The notes under the pieces are model-generated. The model ran no database searches. It was not told the DNA's origin and saw nothing but the letters and a program-made list of their open reading frames with translations. Shown in pieces: positions 1 through 9,066 of a stretch of 64,000 nucleotides of DNA. The number at the start of each line of letters is the position of its first letter. Within the stretch, counting starts at the first letter, position 1. The DNA comes from Ruminiclostridium hungatei (lineage in GTDB: Bacteria > Bacillota > Clostridia > Acetivibrionales > DSM-1351), in the NCBI RefSeq assembly GCF_002051585.1, contig NZ_MZGX01000009.1, positions 99,599 through 163,598 of the forward strand. Direction: 5' to 3'. The translations under genes and the position numbers were made by a program.

Positions 1-383
1 TGTGTTACATCTATCCCTTCTTCATGAAAAACAGTTATTTCTGGAGAACTTATTTTTGATATTGCAGAAAAATCCTCTATTTGTATGCACTCGGTAAAAG
101 GAAATTCGAATTTTTCTCTAAAATCCTGTGAATCTATATTTAACGATACTTCTTCATGGTAAGCTTTTTCTTTAATATATGGTACTATCTGAGATAGAAG
201 TCGTAAAGGATTACCATCTAAAATTCTCACAATCATATCTTTTTTTGTTAGTGAGAATTGTTCTTGGAAATTTCTATCTATTAAGTTAAAACTAGTTTCT
301 TGTTGTTCCATCATTCGGGTTACTTTGTCTATAATATCTTCTCTTATTATTTCTTTTAACTCTGTCATAGCATCATTACTCAT
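1..383 (-). CDS. Hypothetical protein, 3'-truncated by the window edge
   Basis: I do not recognise this protein. Reading the minus strand from ATG at 383 gives an open frame of 127 codons that runs off the window. The start is preceded by a good ribosome binding site (GGAGG, then AATAACT-like spacing to ATG). The visible part is charged and probably helical at the N-terminus (residues 1-35, rich in Glu/Asp/Lys/Gln) with no signal peptide or membrane segment. It is AT-rich like the two genes upstream of it. A hairpin at 507-534 separates it from the preceding gene, so it may have its own promoter in the 120-base gap or be expressed by read-through. Function unknown; it may belong to the same acquired cassette. 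Confidence 0.7.
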   Translation of the reverse strand, partial: MSNDAMTELKEIIREDIIDKVTRMMEQQETSFNLIDRNFQEQFSLTKKDMIVRILDGNPLRLLSQIVPYIKEKAYHEEVSLNIDSQDFREKFEFPFTECIQIEDFSAISKISSPEITVFHEEGIDVT

Positions 384-506
384 AGTTATCCTCCAAGTTT
401 TTACTTAAATCTATTCGGCATACATTTCTTATATCCATCCAAATATTATTCATAATTTTCTATAAAATTATATAATTATTTAACCTACATCTTTATTTCA
501 GATATC

Positions 507-534
507 ATAAAAAAAGATCTCTGTTATCAGAGCC
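507..534 (-). terminator. Probable intrinsic terminator
   Basis: On the minus strand CTCTG-ATAA-CAGAG is followed by ATC and a run of seven T. It lies just after the stop of the 496-residue membrane protein gene. The stem is short (5 bp), so efficiency may be partial. Confidence 0.5.
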
Positions 535-543
535 TCTCACAAA

Positions 544-2034
544 TCAATTAAATATATTAAATTTGAAGAGTAAAGGATTACTACCGCTAATAGAATCTAA
601 AGCTAAAAATAAAGCTACTACCATACCCAACCAAAAAAACGAAATTAAAATAAGATTATTCCTAAACCTATCTTTATTTGGCTTGAGAGACTTATCTTTC
701 TCAATGATCGTTTGTACTTCAATAGTGTCTAAAATGTCATTATAGCTATCTTTCAAGCTATCAGTACTTTTATTCATCATTCGATATTTTGAAATAATCT
801 CATATAAAGAAATTAACCAATATATTATAGAACCAGCCAAAATGCACGACGTTATTGTAGTAATCTCAGGCGTAAAAATATCTTTTAGTCTCAACTTGGC
901 AAAACTACTGGATACCATAAGTGTTACAAAATAAGAAAAGAAAGCAAAGAAGTTCTTTTTAAAATCACTACTGAAGCTACTAATCGCTTTTGTAACTTCT
1001 TGAATATTAGACTGCACAAATGCAGTTATATCCTTCTTTACATTAAGATAATTATTTACATTTTCCTTAAGATAAAGCCCATAGTTTGCGTTTATTGATG
1101 CAAAGGTTTTCTCGTCCAATTCTAGAATACTTGAATATTTGCAATGAAGAGTCATAATATTTCTGGCTAATTGAGACTTGTCATGAACATTTCCTCCATT
1201 ATAAAGCCACTTATACGTTTCATATAATACATTTTGATTTTCTTTAAAAGTATATGTGCTTAATGGAATTTTATAATCAATCGTTTTATAGCCCTTTATA
1301 GTGATATTAATATTATCGCCATCAAAATCTGCTATATCAGATATATAGATTAAAGATAGAAATATCTTTATATCCCTAAATAGCCTTAAAATATTAGAAT
1401 TAACATTGCTTGAAACAACTACATTAAAATCGTCAGGGATAATATCGTATTGACTGTGGTTATAGAAGTTACAAATTCTTCGGCTATTAGAAATAATATC
1501 GTGACGGTTTACATCATTATAATAAGCCGTTTCGCTATCAGGTTTTGAAAAGCTTATTGTATTAGTTGCTAATAAACCGTCAAAATCATAACAAATGAAT
1601 CTTATATTTTCTTCGCCTGACTTAAACATTCCACTGAAGATTTGCATTACTTCTTTATGGCTTTTTGACAACAACCATTCATTAAACTTATTTATACAAT
1701 ATATTGAACAATAATTCTTATTTGTTTTCTGTATAGTTATAGATATTTCAATTACTTCATAAAGAAATGTCTCGTGTAAATCTTCTATACTCTTTCTTAT
1801 ATCTGGTTCTTCAGTTGCTGCTTCATTTGATATTGTAATAACTTCGTCAACAGTAAATCTTATTCGTACATCTATTCTATCCTTACTTGGAAACTTATAT
1901 AAGCACTTATAAATTTGACTAATTTCCAAGCCGTTATAATTAGTTAATATTTGGACGGTTGTTTGGGCTATACTATCATAAATATCATAATGATTAGGCG
2001 TAAATATTTTGATTAATTCATCTAATATACTCAT
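544..2034 (-). CDS. Unrecognised membrane-anchored protein of AT-rich cassette
   Basis: Family not recognised. The protein is 496 residues: a long soluble N-terminal region (about 1-365), then hydrophobic segments near 365-385 and 393-418, a basic/charged linker, and a last membrane segment near 468-488. That is three or so C-terminal membrane helices with the bulk predicted to be cytoplasmic. No catalytic motif is evident. The start ATG has a very strong ribosome binding site (GGGAGGGGGTG, 7 bases upstream). It begins 39 bases after the stop of the 361-residue gene, so the two are very likely co-transcribed. The base composition is far more AT-rich than the genes after 3.3 kb, suggesting transfer. 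A soluble sensor or enzyme paired with a membrane-anchored partner is a common arrangement in phage-defence operons, but that role is only inference. Confidence 0.72.
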   Translation of the reverse strand: MSILDELIKIFTPNHYDIYDSIAQTTVQILTNYNGLEISQIYKCLYKFPSKDRIDVRIRFTVDEVITISNEAATEEPDIRKSIEDLHETFLYEVIEISITIQKTNKNYCSIYCINKFNEWLLSKSHKEVMQIFSGMFKSGEENIRFICYDFDGLLATNTISFSKPDSETAYYNDVNRHDIISNSRRICNFYNHSQYDIIPDDFNVVVSSNVNSNILRLFRDIKIFLSLIYISDIADFDGDNINITIKGYKTIDYKIPLSTYTFKENQNVLYETYKWLYNGGNVHDKSQLARNIMTLHCKYSSILELDEKTFASINANYGLYLKENVNNYLNVKKDITAFVQSNIQEVTKAISSFSSDFKKNFFAFFSYFVTLMVSSSFAKLRLKDIFTPEITTITSCILAGSIIYWLISLYEIISKYRMMNKSTDSLKDSYNDILDTIEVQTIIEKDKSLKPNKDRFRNNLILISFFWLGMVVALFLALDSISGSNPLLFKFNIFN

Positions 2035-2073
2035 AAATATTCACCCCCTCCCTTAAAAAATATATCTCTTACA

Positions 2074-3159
2074 TTAAGTTCTATGCCTGTTTACAGGCTT
2101 AAAGGTTTTGTATGCCTCTTCATCATTAGTATATATCTTAACATATTTCTTACCACTTTCATCTCCAGCCGTAATAATATTACTAGTATTAATAATGGCG
2201 TTCTTAATGATTAAATCAATATCATCTGTTAGCGAGAAAGTTTTCTTTATTATTCTCGCACCTATTGCAGTATTAACACAGTTAAATCGTCTATCAAATT
2301 TATTTGCATCAGGTAACTTCTCTAACACCGTTATCATTGAGTTTTTTGTTGTATCAGAAATTTCCTGACATGGATAATCGCGAAAAACAGTATCAACCAT
2401 TGTCTCATAATCCATTTGGGGCGTTCTTCTCATATATCCAATCAAGTTATTTCTTAACATGAAGTAATCATGGTTACTTTCTTTAAATACCTTTTTCCGT
2501 AATACATTTTCAACAGACCTGAATAAAGTTTTAGTATTTTGTTCATCTTTTCTTATCGGGTCAAATTCTAAAAAATCATCATGCCAATATGTAGCAGGAT
2601 TATCTAAAAACACTTTAATATCACCAATATGAACGTTATTATTTTCATCGACTAAAACATGAATCAAACATGATTTCCAAAGACTAACCTTTTCAACTTG
2701 AAAACCTCTTTTAAGATTATAACTTTCTTCATCAATATATGCATTGTGCTCGACTTTTGTCATCATGTACAAATATTCAAAATCATGAGTTTCTTCATCT
2801 TCACTTCTTATTATCGCTTGAAGCAAACTACCTTTTTTTATGTTCCTACCCATTTGTTCAATTTGTTCTTGTTTACTAACTTCTTTATCCAATAATCTTT
2901 TTGCAATAGATTTTATATTCGCAGCCACATCTTCCATATTGTCATTGGAAATTAAAATATTCGTTGAACTTAAGACCAAACTAATTACCTGTGTTGAAAC
3001 ATCTCTAACTTTAAAGTACTGAAGATTCACATTACCGCTTATCTCAGTGACTAGCTTAGTTACATAATCATTAAATTCATCTGTAATGGGCTTTCTAATA
3101 ATACTTTTGGTGGTATAGTCAATCAAATAAACATCTTTGAATAAAACACTAACACTCAT
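2074..3159 (-). CDS. Unrecognised soluble protein, first gene of AT-rich cassette
   Basis: A soluble protein of 361 residues with no signal peptide or membrane segment. Of two nearby ATGs I chose the second (3159): AAAGGA sits 8 bases upstream of it, whereas the first ATG (3165) is only 2-3 bases from it. The middle contains a region around residues 115-190 with a GSLLQA motif and a Trp-Lys-Ser-Cys stretch. The general layout faintly recalls the NdpA/YejK nucleoid-associated family, but I cannot support that assignment from sequence alone. It is followed at 39 bases by the membrane-anchored protein, suggesting a two-gene operon. Upstream (3160-3300) is AT-rich and could hold the promoter. Confidence 0.7.
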   Translation of the reverse strand: MSVSVLFKDVYLIDYTTKSIIRKPITDEFNDYVTKLVTEISGNVNLQYFKVRDVSTQVISLVLSSTNILISNDNMEDVAANIKSIAKRLLDKEVSKQEQIEQMGRNIKKGSLLQAIIRSEDEETHDFEYLYMMTKVEHNAYIDEESYNLKRGFQVEKVSLWKSCLIHVLVDENNNVHIGDIKVFLDNPATYWHDDFLEFDPIRKDEQNTKTLFRSVENVLRKKVFKESNHDYFMLRNNLIGYMRRTPQMDYETMVDTVFRDYPCQEISDTTKNSMITVLEKLPDANKFDRRFNCVNTAIGARIIKKTFSLTDDIDLIIKNAIINTSNIITAGDESGKKYVKIYTNDEEAYKTFKPVNRHRT

Positions 3160-3301
3160 TTGCATATTCCTTTCTCTATTATAAAATAATTACATAATAT
3201 GGAATAATTCTACATGATAACTTGAATTCCTCCCAATCATTAATTAATTATTTAATAAACAATAATTTTTGACTACTACAATGTTTTAATCTCGCAAATA
3301 G

Positions 3302-3355
3302 ATAAAAATGGGTAAACTGTGCCCTTGACAACGGGTACAGTTTACCCATTTTTAT
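3302..3355 (-). terminator. Long hairpin terminator closing the padR-napH-like operon
   Basis: Two 23-base arms (3302-3324 and 3333-3355) pair almost perfectly around an 8-base loop; each arm ends in a run of A or T, so it can work in both directions. On the minus strand the stop codon of the NapH-like gene lies inside the first arm. It also marks the compositional boundary between the AT-rich block and the rest of the window. Confidence 0.8.
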
Positions 3356-4082
3356 CCTTACTGTGTCCAAAACCAAAATAAATGGCCTTTTTGCCGCAGA
3401 TGTCGCTGCAGCTTCCGCACAGTATGCACTCGTCGTCATTCATATTCCCGCTGCTCACCATATGGCTTACGTTCAGACCCATGGGGCAGCTTTTGTCGCA
3501 GGCTTTGCAGCCAATGCACTCATGGCTGCTGCCCTCCAGGTGAAGCGAGGGATATTTCAGCTTATTCTTTATCCTGCTGCCTGCTATGACAAATGGCGCA
3601 ATCCAGCAAACCGTATGACAGTGTGCCCGCCTTCCAAGTCTGAGAGAAATGGCTATGACAAATATCACCACAGGCAGATATACAAAGTAACCGTATACAC
3701 TGTTTACAGAAATGCCATAATCAGTGAGGTAGGCAGGACTTAGCCTCTTTATGCCTCCTGCGGTAATAAACCCTGCAGCTATTGATATTATCCACGGTAT
3801 CCATATTATGTACTTTATAATATTGTGCTTGCGGCTCACCTGCCTGGAATTTATTTTGGAGCAGCAATCCTGCAGGCTGCCCGCAGGACAAAGCCAGCCG
3901 CAGAAAGCCCTTCCAAGGAAAAGTGACATCAGGAACAAACCTGCAAAAAGCAGAAAGCTCCCTGAGGCTATGCCTTGAAAGCTGCCTGAAACGATCAGGT
4001 ATGGGGATAGATAATTGATTGTTACCGGAAACAGCACCAGTGAGAACAGTAGAATAATGTTTCGTATGTTTTGTCGTTTCAT
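3342..4082 (-). CDS. NapH/CcoG-like membrane protein with two 4Fe-4S ferredoxin motifs
   Basis: A 246-residue membrane-bound electron carrier. Four or so hydrophobic segments (about 8-28, 38-56, 89-110, 128-148) carry the family motif CGWLCPAGSLQD in a cytoplasmic loop and a second Cys pair in CHTVCW. The C-terminal tail has two ferredoxin clusters: CIGCKACDKSCP and CILCGSCSDIC. This is the layout of NapH/RdxA/CcoG-type proteins, which pass electrons between a quinone or soluble donor and a partner; no nitrate reductase genes are nearby, so the partner is unknown. The gene starts 18 bases after the PadR regulator stop with a GGAAGG site and is probably in its operon, which suggests control by a small-molecule stress. 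Confident about the family, not about the substrate. Confidence 0.85.
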   Translation of the reverse strand: MKRQNIRNIILLFSLVLFPVTINYLSPYLIVSGSFQGIASGSFLLFAGLFLMSLFLGRAFCGWLCPAGSLQDCCSKINSRQVSRKHNIIKYIIWIPWIISIAAGFITAGGIKRLSPAYLTDYGISVNSVYGYFVYLPVVIFVIAISLRLGRRAHCHTVCWIAPFVIAGSRIKNKLKYPSLHLEGSSHECIGCKACDKSCPMGLNVSHMVSSGNMNDDECILCGSCSDICGKKAIYFGFGHSKDKNG

Positions 4083-4100
4083 GATTAAAGCCTTCCTTTA

Positions 4101-4661
4101 TTATTTTTTATTGCCATACTTGTCTTCAAGAATTGCCAGGGCTTCATCAGCCCACTCAATGTATGCGGCGTAGATGTGTTTTCCAAACAATACCGTCAGA
4201 TAATAAAACAGGTGGTCCTCCTCCCGGTCCATGACCTGCTGAAGATTCCGGCCGTATTGCTCCATCATTTCCATATTCTTTACATGCCTTTCCTTAAAGG
4301 CTTGCAGCCTGTGGGTATTTTCCTCAAAGGAGGCCAGCTTTCCGAAAAACAACTTGACCAGAATTTCATATTTGGTATACTCCTTCTGCTCAGGTACGCT
4401 CATCCATTTCCTTAATTCCTCTTTTCCCCCGCTGGTAATGGAATAAAGATTTTTCTCAGGGCCGCCGGAGGACCGGCTTATTCTTTTTTCCACAAGACCT
4501 TCAGCTTCAAGTCTGGCCAAAGTGGGATATATCTGCCCGTAACCGGCCTCCCAGAAGTAACTTATCATGCTGTCAATTCTTTTTTTTATGTCGTACCCGC
4601 TCAAATCCTCATGGTTCAGAAGGCCTAGAATTATATAAACCGTTGTATTTTCCTTGGGCAT
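4101..4661 (-). CDS. PadR family transcriptional regulator
   Basis: A 186-residue PadR regulator: winged helix N-terminus (residues 8-80, with the LLNHEDLSGYDIKKRID start and a GQIYPTLARLEAEGL recognition region) and a C-terminal helical dimerisation/Vir-like domain (100-180). It is the longer subfamily-1 type. The start ATG has GGAGG seven bases upstream. A consensus promoter overlaps a perfect palindrome just upstream, so it almost certainly represses its own transcription together with the NapH-like gene downstream. PadR proteins usually respond to phenolics or membrane-active compounds; the inducer here is not visible. Confidence 0.9.
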   Translation of the reverse strand: MPKENTTVYIILGLLNHEDLSGYDIKKRIDSMISYFWEAGYGQIYPTLARLEAEGLVEKRISRSSGGPEKNLYSITSGGKEELRKWMSVPEQKEYTKYEILVKLFFGKLASFEENTHRLQAFKERHVKNMEMMEQYGRNLQQVMDREEDHLFYYLTVLFGKHIYAAYIEWADEALAILEDKYGNKK

Positions 4662-4695
4662 TTTATACCTCCGCTATATCACTTGATTTAACACA

Positions 4696-4724
4696 AGTAT
4701 ATCAAGTTGATATAGTTATGTCAA
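4696..4724 (-). promoter_or_regulatory. Sigma-A promoter with palindromic PadR operator
   Basis: On the minus strand TTGACA (4724-4719) and TATACT (4701-4696) are spaced by exactly 17 bases. The perfect palindrome TATATCAA-G-TTGATATA (4698-4714) overlaps the spacer and the -10 box. A degenerate second copy lies at 4675-4690. This is the geometry of autorepression. Confidence 0.8.
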
Positions 4725-4829
4725 TGCTTTTATATTTTGTCAGGCCTTTGTAACACTATTTTGAAAATATAAATATTATGTTAAGTAGGTATCTATTACA
4801 TTATCTTATTATGAAAGAGGGAGTAAACA

Positions 4830-6692
4830 ATGCCACCTGTAGTTCTTACCGTCGCTCAGAATTCTTTTGTCTCGTCAGAACAACCCCAGGATAATTTTTC
4901 ATATCAGCCGCTGCTTTATACCGGTAAAGATGAAGCCTTCGGAAACTGCATAAGCTTACTTAAATTTGACTTTACAGCCGTTGCAACCAACGCTGTAGAC
5001 AGTGCTTTTCTTCAACTGACCGTGATTTTAAAATCGGAGCAGAACGCCAGTACAATCGTTGTGGGCAGGGTAACAGAATCCTTTGATTCCGCCTATGTAA
5101 CCTACGAGAACATGCCTGCTGCAACACCTGTCCCGTCTGAATGCAAAGTTACCTCCGAAGATTTATATAAAACAGTACAAATAGATATAACACAGCTTGT
5201 AAACGATTGGCTGGGAGGTGTCCACGTAAATTACGGGCTGGCATTAACCAATCCTGACGAAGTTTCACTGGTTCAGTTCGGAAGTGACAATATAAGCTGG
5301 AAGCCGTATTTCCCAAAGCTTGTTTTAAACTATGACAGAGCTGTATACAAAGAGGAAGTCAAAGCCTACGGTTATGCTTATCATACCGGGAATACCCGTA
5401 TTTCTCCGTCGGAAAGCATTCCTTTCAATACAAGCGGTTTATTAAGCAGAGTTACCCACAACCCTGACAGCGGCACACTGACAATAGAGGATTCCGGTAC
5501 TTATGCGGTTTGGTTTACTGTAAACGGGAACATGGCCAATCAATTCGCCCTGTATGCAAACAACAGTCTTATTCCCGGTACGACTTATGAAATCGGCTCT
5601 GAAGCGGCAAATACCGGAATGTCCATAGTAAATTTAAAATCCGGCGATGAACTTACGCTTAAAAATCGCAGCCGTATGGAAATAATTGAGCTGACTAACT
5701 GGCTGGAAGGTACCAAAGGCAATATTTCCGCCTCCATACTTATTTTGAAGATAGACGCTGTTCAGGAAGATCAGGCTGAACCGCTGCTGGCAGTCAATGA
5801 AGCAGCCTCTGAAGTTGAAATGAGGATCGCACTTACCGCATATGGTTTAAATGTGGACCTTGCAGACTTTGATGCTGTTTCCGGGAACCAGCAGTCCCAG
5901 GTTCTCAATGAACTGATACAGAACCGCCCTGAAAAAGGCTACGCCGGCACCGCTGAAATTCAGGCAGTTCTGGATAATGCCATTGAATTCTCCCTGGATT
6001 ATTTAAATATATATGTTGAGGCAGATGCCGAAAAAGGAGCGGGCAATTCCTTCCATCCTGTCGGAACTGTGGAGGAAGCAATATCGCTTGTGGAAACAGG
6101 AGGAACAATCCACCTGTCAGGAGACTTTTATACAATAGGTTCACTGAATATCGATAAAGAGGGTATAACTTTGCTGGGCGAGGAAAATCCTCATATTTCA
6201 TCTTCTGCCGGCTTCATACCTGTAATCTTGAATGCGCCCGGAATAACTCTCAATGGAATTTCCATAACAAATACGGGAATTTCAACCGAACTGGTCAGAA
6301 TTATGTCCAGTGATGCCAGGATTGTAAACTGCAACCTGACAGGTCCGGGAAAGCCCCGCTCTTCCAAGCTGCTGGCAGGAATCTCCGCCGCTGGAGAGAG
6401 TGCGGAGAATTTTGTCATTGAAAACAACAGGATCAGCTCTCTGGATACGGGAATCCACCTTATGGAGCTGTCAGAGGGAATATTGGCCGGAAACAATATA
6501 TCAGACACCAGATGCGGGATATATGTGGACGGTGCTTTTTCACAGATGGCTGAAAACAACTGGCTGGGACTTCCCAACGATACGGATATTAAAATTACAC
6601 GCCGTACGGGGCCTGGAGCACCCTATGAGGATATTGAGGAAATTTCTGAAAACAATAACAATGCAGTTGTGGTTGATGAAAGAACACTGTGA
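4830..6692 (+). CDS. Mosaic surface protein: DNRLRE domain, BclA-like domain, beta-helix
   Basis: A 620-residue protein with no signal peptide, built of three parts. Residues 5-170 look like a DNRLRE-type beta-sandwich (VQIDITQLVNDWL is typical). Residues 180-310 resemble the trimeric jelly-roll C-terminal domain of BclA-type exosporium proteins (GTLTIEDSGTYAVWF). After a linker of about 85 residues (310-395), residues 395-600 form repeats typical of a right-handed beta-helix (NosD-like). Lack of a secretion signal together with a BclA-like domain suggests assembly on the spore surface from the mother cell, but this is inference. The start is well supported by GAGGGAG 7 bases upstream. Monocistronic, ending before a strong convergent terminator shared with speA. 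Confidence 0.75.
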   Translation: MPPVVLTVAQNSFVSSEQPQDNFSYQPLLYTGKDEAFGNCISLLKFDFTAVATNAVDSAFLQLTVILKSEQNASTIVVGRVTESFDSAYVTYENMPAATPVPSECKVTSEDLYKTVQIDITQLVNDWLGGVHVNYGLALTNPDEVSLVQFGSDNISWKPYFPKLVLNYDRAVYKEEVKAYGYAYHTGNTRISPSESIPFNTSGLLSRVTHNPDSGTLTIEDSGTYAVWFTVNGNMANQFALYANNSLIPGTTYEIGSEAANTGMSIVNLKSGDELTLKNRSRMEIIELTNWLEGTKGNISASILILKIDAVQEDQAEPLLAVNEAASEVEMRIALTAYGLNVDLADFDAVSGNQQSQVLNELIQNRPEKGYAGTAEIQAVLDNAIEFSLDYLNIYVEADAEKGAGNSFHPVGTVEEAISLVETGGTIHLSGDFYTIGSLNIDKEGITLLGEENPHISSSAGFIPVILNAPGITLNGISITNTGISTELVRIMSSDARIVNCNLTGPGKPRSSKLLAGISAAGESAENFVIENNRISSLDTGIHLMELSEGILAGNNISDTRCGIYVDGAFSQMAENNWLGLPNDTDIKITRRTGPGAPYEDIEEISENNNNAVVVDERTL

Positions 6693-6720
6693 TATTATGT
6701 GATATTAAAGGAAAATGCCC

Positions 6721-6777
6721 CAGGTCAATTGCTCTCGGCCGGAAGGCGAAGGCTGTGAACCGTAATTGACTTTGGTA
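6721..6777. repeat. Short palindromic repeat, AAGTCAATTAC family
   Basis: Ends in inverted GTCAATTG / GTAATTGAC. The right half (about 6749-6777) is, on the other strand, nearly identical (one difference in 29 bases) to 50805-50833 in this window. It therefore belongs to a dispersed MITE-like family and is followed by a second hairpin at about 6788-6819. Confidence 0.6.
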
Positions 6778-6826
6778 ACCCGAACCCTGGCTGATAGGAA
6801 TATACCTGTCATACCAGCCGGAATAA

Positions 6827-6868
6827 AAGGGGGATGCACCAGATTAAAAAATACGGTGCATCCCCTTT
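6827..6868. terminator. Bidirectional terminator between surface protein and speA
   Basis: GGGGATGCACC and GGTGCATCCCC pair around a 14-base A-rich loop, with A-run on one side and TTT on the other. It lies between the two convergent genes and can serve both. Confidence 0.8.
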
Positions 6869-6944
6869 AACCTCAGTTTTAAGAGTTAATATCTTTTCAG
6901 TCACTCATTTACATAGCATTACTATGCGTTCAGTCGTAACCGGC

Positions 6945-8867
6945 CTATCTCTCATAATAGGTGTAGCCCCTGAGTCCGTTGTCGTAGGCACGCATTATTT
7001 CAGGCCGTTCACTTGCACTTATGAGTCCATCGTGGATAGCCTGCTCTGCCTTTTCGCGGAAACTCACCAGCATGTCCTTGGGGTCGAATTCAACATAGGA
7101 TAAAACATCCGATACGCTGTCTCCGTGAATTTCCTTCACCAGATCATAGGTTCCGTCACTGTTGATCCTGACACTCACCACATTTGTATCCCCAAATAAA
7201 TTATGCAGGTCTCCCAGTGTTTCCTGATAAGCCCCCACCAGAAATACACCAAGATAGTAGTCATCTCCGTTTTTCATTTCATGTAAGGGCAGGGTGTTCC
7301 TTACATCATGCAGATCTATAAAATGGTCTATCTTACCGTCGCAGTCACAGGTTATATCGGCTATGACCGCATTCCGCTTGGGCAATTCCAAAAGCCTGTG
7401 CAGCGGCATAATCGGGAATAGCTGGTCAATGGCCCAACTGTCCGGAATTGACTGGAATACTGAAAAATTGCAGTAATAGATATCAGCAATTGCACTTTCA
7501 ATATCTTCAAGATCGGGGGGAGCATTTTTCAGCTTTTTCTTTTCCTTGGCTATCTGGTTTATGGTATTCCAGAATATTTTTTCGGAAAATGCGCGTTCCC
7601 TCAGGCTCAACCTGCCGTGCTTGAACATGTCGCGTATTTCATCCCTGTAGTAAAGGGCATCGTTATAGCATTCCTGAATATTTTTCAGGGTAATGTTCCT
7701 GTTGACGTCATAGAGGTTTCTTATCTGCTCAGATGTATTTTCATCAAGTTTGTCTGGAATATCGTGGTGCTCTTCAAACTTCTCAACATCAAGAACATTG
7801 AACAGCAGCACGGAATAGTAGGCAACCGTTGTTCTCCCCGATTCTGTTACAATGATGGGGTGGTCAACCTCACTGGAGTCCAGAGTTGTCATAACTGCCT
7901 CCACAATATCGGTACAGTATTCTTCAACAGTATAGTTACGGCTGCAGGTATAGTTTGTGTTTGATCCGTCGTAGTCAACAGCCAGTCCACCGCCCAGATC
8001 CAGATAGCCCATGGGAGCCCCTTCCTTCACCAGCTCGGCATATACACGGGCCGCTTCAAGGACTGCTGAACGTATATCTCTTATATTGGGAATCTGGGAG
8101 CCCAAATGGTAGTGGAGCAGTCTGAGGGAATCCAGCATGTTTTTTTCCTTGAGCTCATCCACCATGGCTATGACCTGTGACATATTCAGGCCAAAAATAC
8201 TCCTGTCGCCGCCTGATTCGGTCCAGTGTCCTCCGGCCTTGGCAGAGAGCTTGATTCTTATGCCGATGTTGGGCTTTATGCCCAATGCCTTTGACCTTTC
8301 CATGACAATTTCCAGTTCACCAGGTATCTCTATTACAAAAAAGCACTTAAAGCCCATCTTGACGGCATACAGGCCCAAATCTATAAATTCCTCATCCTTG
8401 TAGCCGTTGCATATAAGACAGGCTTCCTTATCCTTCATTACGGATAAGGCGGCCACCAGTTCAGCTTTACTGCCGACCTCAAGACCGTGGTGGTATCGCT
8501 GTCCGAATCTGGTCACTTCTTCCACCACCTGCTGCTGCTGGTTAACCTTAATAGGATAAACTCCCCTGTAAGCTCCCTTGTAATTCAGCTTTTTCATTGC
8601 ATCATTAAATGAGTTGTTCAGAAATGATATCTGTGAATCCAATAAATTTTCAAAACGCAATAATACAGGCATGTCGAGCCCACGCTCACGCACACCTGAT
8701 ATAATATCCATAAGGCTGACTGCAGCCGATCCATTATCCTTATACGGGTTTACAAGAACTTCTCCACTGTCCGAAACAGAAAAATATCCGTTGCCCCAGT
8801 TTTTGATACCGTAAAGCTCTTCAGACTTTTCCCTAGTCCATCTCCCTAAAACTTCCGCCTTGTTCAT
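6945..8867 (-). CDS. speA: Biosynthetic arginine decarboxylase
   Basis: A 640-residue arginine decarboxylase of the SpeA type (PLP enzyme with alanine-racemase-like barrel and beta domain), converting arginine to agmatine for polyamine synthesis in the cytoplasm. The PLP lysine is Lys107 in VYPIKVNQQ; the phosphate-binding glycine run is YLDLGGGLAVDYDG, and the C-terminal domain carries the conserved DITCDCDGKID with the catalytic cysteine. Length matches the family. The start ATG has AAGGAAG upstream. No agmatinase, agmatine deiminase or spermidine synthase lies next to it, so the downstream pathway is encoded elsewhere. Monocistronic. Confidence 0.95.
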   Translation of the reverse strand: MNKAEVLGRWTREKSEELYGIKNWGNGYFSVSDSGEVLVNPYKDNGSAAVSLMDIISGVRERGLDMPVLLRFENLLDSQISFLNNSFNDAMKKLNYKGAYRGVYPIKVNQQQQVVEEVTRFGQRYHHGLEVGSKAELVAALSVMKDKEACLICNGYKDEEFIDLGLYAVKMGFKCFFVIEIPGELEIVMERSKALGIKPNIGIRIKLSAKAGGHWTESGGDRSIFGLNMSQVIAMVDELKEKNMLDSLRLLHYHLGSQIPNIRDIRSAVLEAARVYAELVKEGAPMGYLDLGGGLAVDYDGSNTNYTCSRNYTVEEYCTDIVEAVMTTLDSSEVDHPIIVTESGRTTVAYYSVLLFNVLDVEKFEEHHDIPDKLDENTSEQIRNLYDVNRNITLKNIQECYNDALYYRDEIRDMFKHGRLSLRERAFSEKIFWNTINQIAKEKKKLKNAPPDLEDIESAIADIYYCNFSVFQSIPDSWAIDQLFPIMPLHRLLELPKRNAVIADITCDCDGKIDHFIDLHDVRNTLPLHEMKNGDDYYLGVFLVGAYQETLGDLHNLFGDTNVVSVRINSDGTYDLVKEIHGDSVSDVLSYVEFDPKDMLVSFREKAEQAIHDGLISASERPEIMRAYDNGLRGYTYYER

Positions 8868-9066
8868 GTCCGCTTCCTTTCACTTAAACAGAATTCCTTA
8901 AAATCCACCAAGCACCTGTAAATACAGTGGATTGCAGCAAGCTCACCACCCTTTATTCCAAGGCTTTCCATACAAGTAATGAATAATTATAAACTATTCA
9001 AAGCAGACAATAACACATGCTGCACTTATTGTCAATAAGTATAGCTAAAAGGTAAAAATTATATCC

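Noticed and set aside
6700..6870. Riboswitch-like structured RNA downstream of the surface protein
   Set aside because: No known riboswitch core was found, no gene follows on that strand, and half of it is a dispersed palindromic repeat followed by a bidirectional terminator.
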